Shown here in pieces: positions 59,229-64,000 of a stretch of 64,000 nucleotides of DNA. The notes beneath the pieces are model-generated. The model ran no database searches. It was not told the DNA's origin and worked only from the letters and a program-made list of their open reading frames with translations. The position numbers and the translations under genes are program-made. Source of the DNA: Candidatus Paraburkholderia kirkii (GTDB taxonomy: Bacteria; Pseudomonadota; Gammaproteobacteria; Burkholderiales; Burkholderiaceae); the NCBI GenBank assembly GCA_001189345.1, contig LFKV01000002.1, positions 27,121 through 91,120 of the forward strand, written 5' to 3'. The stretch's first letter is position 1. Each line of letters begins with the position of its first letter.

Positions 59229-60125
59229 GTGACCTCAGACAACCCACTCGGACGAACCGCTGGTTCCCGTTTTCGGGACGCCGTCCGGGAAGAATCCCCC
59301 TTGCAAGTCGTCGGCGCCATTACGGCATATGCCGCGAAGATGGCCGAAGCCGTCGGTTTCAAGGCCCTCTATCTGTCGGGCGGTGGCGTGGCCGCAAACT
59401 CGCTGGGCATCCCGGACCTGGGCATCAGCACGATGGAAGACGCCCTCATCGACGCGCGCCGCATCACCGATGCGTCTTCTTTGCCGCTGATGGTCGACAT
59501 CGATACGGGTTGGGGCGGCGCCTTCAATATCGCTCGCACGATCCGCTCGTTCATTAAAGCCGGGGTGGCAGCGGTACATATCGAAGACCAGGTCGGCCAG
59601 AAGCGCTGCGGGCATCGTCCGGGCAAGGAATGCGTACCGACCGGCGAGATGGTCGACCGCGTGAAAGCGGCCGTTGACGCGCGAACCGACGGCTCGTTTG
59701 TCATCATGGCGCGCACCGACGCGGCCGCCTCCGAAGGCATCGACGCCGCGATCGAGCGTGCCGTCGCTTATGTCGAAGCCGGCGCGGACATGATTTTTCC
59801 CGAGGCGATGAAGACGCTCGACGACTATCGCCGCTTCAAGGCCGCGGTGGGCGTGCCGATTCTCGCGAACCTGACCGAATTCGGCTCGACCCCGTTCTTC
59901 ACTGTCGATGAACTGAAGAATGCGAACGTCGATATTGCGCTGTATTGCTGCGGCGCGTATCGCGCGATGAATGCAGCCGCGCTCAACTTCTACGAAACCG
60001 TGAAGCGTGACGGCACGCAAAAAGCGGCAGTCGAAACGATGCAGACGCGCGCCGACCTGTACAAGTACCTCGGCTACCACGCGTACGAAGACAAACTCGA
60101 CCAGCTTTTCGCGGCGCAGAAATAA
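59229..60125 (+). CDS. prpB: methylisocitrate lyase PrpB
   Basis: PrpB splits 2-methylisocitrate into pyruvate and succinate in the methylcitrate cycle. I chose GTG at 59229 with GGAG eight bases upstream, giving 298 residues, the normal length; longer in-frame extensions to 59061 lack homology. The ICL/PEPM barrel has DIDTGWGG near 90-97, the catalytic loop KRCGHR at 125-130 (Cys127) and ARTDAAA near 160. Intact. prpC follows after 21 bases. Confidence 0.95.
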   Translation: MTSDNPLGRTAGSRFRDAVREESPLQVVGAITAYAAKMAEAVGFKALYLSGGGVAANSLGIPDLGISTMEDALIDARRITDASSLPLMVDIDTGWGGAFNIARTIRSFIKAGVAAVHIEDQVGQKRCGHRPGKECVPTGEMVDRVKAAVDARTDGSFVIMARTDAAASEGIDAAIERAVAYVEAGADMIFPEAMKTLDDYRRFKAAVGVPILANLTEFGSTPFFTVDELKNANVDIALYCCGAYRAMNAAALNFYETVKRDGTQKAAVETMQTRADLYKYLGYHAYEDKLDQLFAAQK

Positions 60126-60146
60126 CCCTGTTCCAGGAGACGAATC

Positions 60147-61313
60147 ATGAGCGAAGCAGAAAACAGCACTGCAACGAGCGGCTTCAAGCCGAAAAAGTCC
60201 GTCGCCCTGTCCGGCGTGACGGCAGGCAACACCGCCCTATGCACCGCCGGACGCACGGGCAACGACCTGCACTATCGCGGCTACGACATTCTCGACCTTG
60301 CCACGACCAGCGAGTTCGAAGAAGTCGCCTATCTGCTCGTGCACGGCAAGCTGCCGAACGTCGCCGAGCTGAAAGCGTACAAGACGAAGCTTAAGGTACT
60401 GCGCGGATTGCCGGCCAACCTGAAGATGGCGCTCGAATGCATCCCCGCGTCGGCGCACCCGATGGACGTCATGCGCACCGGTGTGTCCGCGCTCGGCACG
60501 GTCTTGCCCGAAAAGGACGACCACAACATCCCGGGCGCGAAGGACATCGCCGACCGCCTGATGGCTTCGCTCGGTTCCATGCTGCTGTACTGGTATCGCT
60601 ACTCGCACAACGGCAGACGCATCGAAGTCGAAACCGATGACGATTCCATCGGCGGTCACTTCCTGCATCTGCTGCATGGGAAAGAGCCGTCGAAATCGTG
60701 GGTCGATGCCATGCACGTGTCGCTGAACCTGTATGCCGAGCACGAATTCAACGCCTCGACGTTCACCGCACGGGTCATCGCGGGCACGGGCTCCGACATG
60801 TACTCGGCGATCGCCGGCGCCATCGGCGCGCTGCGCGGTCCCAAGCACGGCGGCGCAAACGAGGCCGCGTTCGACATCCAGAGCCGCTATGCGAGCGCGG
60901 ACGAAGCCGAGGCCGACATCAAGAAGCGTGTCGAGAACAAGGAGGTCGTGATCGGCTTCGGCCATCCCGCCTATACCATTTCCGATCCGCGCAACAAGGT
61001 CATCAAGGAAGTGGCGCACAAGCTGTCGAAGGAAGCCGGGTCGACGAAGCTCTTCGGCATCGCGGAGCGCCTCGAATCGGTCATGTGGGACGCCAAGAAG
61101 ATGTTCCCCAATCTGGACTGGTTCAGCGCGGTTTCATATCACATGATGGGCGTGCCGACCGCGATGTTCACGCCGCTCTTCGTCATCTCGCGCACATCCG
61201 GATGGAGCGCGCACATCATCGAGCAGCGGATCGACAACAAGATCATCCGGCCGAGCGCGAACTACACCGGGCCCGACGACCTGAAGTTCGTGCCATTGCC
61301 GGACCGTCCGTAA
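60147..61313 (+). CDS. prpC: 2-methylcitrate synthase PrpC
   Basis: PrpC condenses propionyl-CoA with oxaloacetate. The 388-residue protein is a short-type citrate synthase: [12 protein letters not shown] near 39-50, [12 protein letters not shown] near 108-119, [13 protein letters not shown] (catalytic His) near 231-243, [13 protein letters not shown] near 269-281, and [11 protein letters not shown] near the end. Intact and co-transcribed with prpB. The next genes of the pathway (acnD, prpF in Burkholderia) are absent; an IS3-family end lies 76 bases downstream. Confidence 0.96.
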   Translation: MSEAENSTATSGFKPKKSVALSGVTAGNTALCTAGRTGNDLHYRGYDILDLATTSEFEEVAYLLVHGKLPNVAELKAYKTKLKVLRGLPANLKMALECIPASAHPMDVMRTGVSALGTVLPEKDDHNIPGAKDIADRLMASLGSMLLYWYRYSHNGRRIEVETDDDSIGGHFLHLLHGKEPSKSWVDAMHVSLNLYAEHEFNASTFTARVIAGTGSDMYSAIAGAIGALRGPKHGGANEAAFDIQSRYASADEAEADIKKRVENKEVVIGFGHPAYTISDPRNKVIKEVAHKLSKEAGSTKLFGIAERLESVMWDAKKMFPNLDWFSAVSYHMMGVPTAMFTPLFVISRTSGWSAHIIEQRIDNKIIRPSANYTGPDDLKFVPLPDRP

Positions 61314-61388
61314 AAAGCGGTCTCGCCTCTCTACGTATCGAATGAACACGTGAGGGTTCGGGCCTTGTTGCCGCACCCGGCAGCAAGG

Positions 61389-61677
61389 TGGACTTGCCCC
61401 CGCATAACCGGACAGCCGGTCCCGCTTAGGTTGGAGAATTTGCTTGCCGACGAAACTCGCGCGGCGAGCGGTATTTAAGGGCGCTGTGCGGGTGTGACTC
61501 GTTATCGTGGTCGAACGCGATGGCCAGATTTTGCAGCGCCGTCCTGGCGTCGGGTTTCGGCATCCACGAAACGTAATCACGCTTCATCGTTTTAACAAAG
61601 CTCTCGGCCATCCCGTTGCTTTGCGGACTTCTGACGGGTGTCGTTACTGGCTTCAGTCCGATTTTTCGAGAGAACTT
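61389..61677 (-). mobile_element. IS3-family (IS2-like) element, right-end fragment
   Basis: The same IS as at 56877-57927 but on the other strand. Starting at the end TGGACTTGC (61389), it carries only the last 84 or so codons of Orf[21 protein letters not shown] to [11 protein letters not shown], nearly identical to the first copy. Homology stops at AAGTTCTCTCG (61677 on the plus strand), where the IS21-family element begins. The remainder of this IS3 copy may lie beyond the window. Confidence 0.85.
61426..61677 (-). pseudogene. IS3-family transposase OrfB, C-terminal fragment
   Basis: About 84 codons of the integrase core end, including [13 protein letters not shown] with the catalytic Glu. 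It has KTMKRDYV where the other copy has the duplicated [15 protein letters not shown]. The N-terminal part has been separated by the IS21-family insertion. Confidence 0.8.
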
Positions 61678-61680
61678 GCC

Positions 61681-61723
61681 GCGCGTCAAACAAGGTGAGA
61701 GCAGCGCGTCAATCAGGATGAGA
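61681..61723 (+). repeat. IS21-family left terminal repeats
   Basis: GCGCGTCAAACAAGGTGAGA (61681-61700) and CGCGTCAATCAGGATGAGA (61705-61723) are two related units in tandem. They pair with the right-end units, with 17 of 20 and 18 of 19 matches. Confidence 0.75.
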
Positions 61724-61859
61724 GTACTGGCGTTGTGGCAGCGGCTCCGGGCTACGCCCTCCACCGCTGCCGCAACGCCGCGCCGAAGAGTCCGTCCCGC
61801 TGCCGGGGTGCCTTGTCGGTGGTCGCGGTAAATCGGGTATGAACAGCTCTTCCATGTAG

Positions 61860-63000
<1,141 letters not shown>

Positions 63001-63011
<11 letters not shown>

Positions 63012-63850
63012 TCAACGCCACCCGCCTGTCGCTGCTGCTCAACGATTTGCGGCTGCCCGCCATCAAGCAGATCTGGTCCAGCTTTGCTGAGCGCTCCGAC
63101 ACGGAAGGATGGCCGGCAGCGCGCCTGCCGATGGCGCTGGCCGAACACGAGATCGCCGAGCGCGATCGACGCCGAATCGAACGTCACCTCAGGGACGCAA
63201 AGCTGCTGCCGGGCAAGACACTGGAGAACTTCAATTTCGACGCGGTGCCAATGGTGTCGCGCGCGCACGTCTCGGCGCTTTGCGCGGGCGACGGCTGGTT
63301 GCGTAACGGCACCAACCTGATTCTTCTAGGGCCTAGCGGAGGGGGCAAATCGTACCTGTCGTCGGCGATCGGACTGAGCCTGCTGGAGAAGGGCTGGAAG
63401 GTCTTCTTCGCTCGCACTACCGACCTCGTGCAACGGTTGCAGGTCGCGCGCCGCGAGCTCGCGCTGGAGTCCGCCGTCAACCGGCTGGATCGCTTCGACC
63501 TGGTCATCCTGGACGATTTCGCATATGTCAGCAAGGATCAGGCAGAGACGTCGGTGCTGTTCGAGCTCATCAGCGCCAGGTATGAGCGCCGTTCCCTTTG
63601 CATAACGGCCAACCAGCCGTTTGGCGAATGGGACAAGGTTTTCCCCGACCGGGCCATGACGGTGGCCGCCGTCGACCGGCTGGTCCACCACTCGACCATC
63701 TTTGAGCTGAACGTCGAAAGCTACCGTCGCCGTACTGCCCTGCAGCCCAAGCAGCAGGGACCGGGACGCCCGGCCAGTAGAGCGACACCAAAGAACGTTG
63801 GTGTGCCACCGACACAGGAGCATCAGCACGGCATCGACCTCACCGAATGA
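63001..63850 (+). pseudogene. istB: IS21-family helper ATPase IstB, start region frameshifted
   Basis: IstB is the AAA+ target-selection partner of IstA. The expected N-terminus from ATG 63001 (LDINATRLSLLLNDLRLPAI) is shifted one frame from its own start codon, but from about 63010 the frame is clean to 63850. Walker A is GPSGGGKSYLSSAIG, Walker B LVILDDFAYV, and ITANQPFGEWDKVF is the usual sensor region. A TTG at 63047 could start a protein lacking the first 17 or so residues. The C-terminal 40 residues are low-complexity. Confidence 0.75.
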
Positions 63851-63858
63851 TCCGCTGT

Positions 63859-64000
63859 TCTCGTCCTGATTGACGCGCGGCTCGCAGGCAAAGCTAGCCG
63901 CGTCAATCAACCGCAGCATCACCTTCCCGCCACCACATTCTCATCTTGATTGTCGCGCAACACCCACTCGCCCGCGTCAATCAACTCCGCGCGTCAATCA
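63859..64000 (+). repeat. IS21-family right-end repeat array
   Basis: Inverted unit TCTCGTCCTGATTGACGCG at 63859-63877, a second inverted unit at 63939-63958, and three direct copies of CGCGTCAATCA at 63899, 63973 and 63990. The mixture of orientations is more complex than the left end. Confidence 0.7.

Overview
This window looks like the chromosome of a Burkholderiaceae bacterium (Paraburkholderia/Caballeronia type). The evidence is high GC with strong GC3 bias, gene blocks typical of that family (rsmI-yraN-diaA-dolP, lpxL-dapF-DUF484-xerC, hslVU, prpRBC), an H-NS of the short Burkholderia type, and an intact mnmG beside a perfect parS palindrome, which suggests that the left edge lies near the chromosome 1 origin. 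About 25 of roughly 60 genes carry frameshifts, nonsense codons, internal deletions or insertion-sequence damage. Core genes (mnmG, rsmI, metK, lpxL, dapF, xerC, rlmI, dksA, hslV, hslU, gshA, prpB, prpC) read cleanly. This resembles a genome in reductive decay, as in leaf-nodule or other host-restricted Burkholderia symbionts. A draft with many indel errors is the main alternative.

Layout. 1-4.0 kb: mnmG, parS/terminator, and a wrecked branched-chain amino-acid ABC transporter (livMG fusion, livF). 4.4-9.4 kb: a small exported protein, yaeQ, a VOC protein, tRNA-Ala, a cytochrome c, dolP, diaA, yraN and, divergently, rsmI. 9.5-17.8 kb: rlpA, a metallo-beta-lactamase-fold hydrolase with an exonuclease, an Lrp-type regulator, a CDF efflux pump, H-NS, a HugZ-like protein, a broken MFS transporter and intact livK. 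18.4-23.4 kb: dienelactone hydrolase, a 56-residue membrane protein, another broken MFS transporter, srkA and a PepSY protein behind a Fur-like box. 23.5-30.9 kb: an aerobic CO-dehydrogenase-like (form II) cluster coxS-L-M-D-E-G plus xdhC, with L, D, E and xdhC damaged.

31-42 kb: amino-acid permease, a damaged NarL-type two-component pair, ferredoxin-NADP reductase, aldo/keto reductase, mscS, phytanoyl-CoA dioxygenase-like protein, an old-yellow-enzyme pseudogene, and metK with a Shine-Dalgarno-sequestering hairpin. 42-55.4 kb: lpxL-dapF-DUF484-xerC-rlmI, a COG0523 metallochaperone pseudogene, dksA, hslVU, ada, gshA and a lipoprotein. 55.4-64 kb: an EmrB-type exporter cut by an IS3-family (IS2-like) element, a prpR fragment, intact prpB-prpC, a second inverted IS3 end, and an IS21-family element inserted into that copy and running to the window edge.

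Two themes recur. Small tandem duplications (2-28 bp) are a frequent lesion type, which points to replication slippage. Mobile elements have trimmed the propionate (prp) locus so that prpB-prpC now sit between two inverted ends of the same IS.
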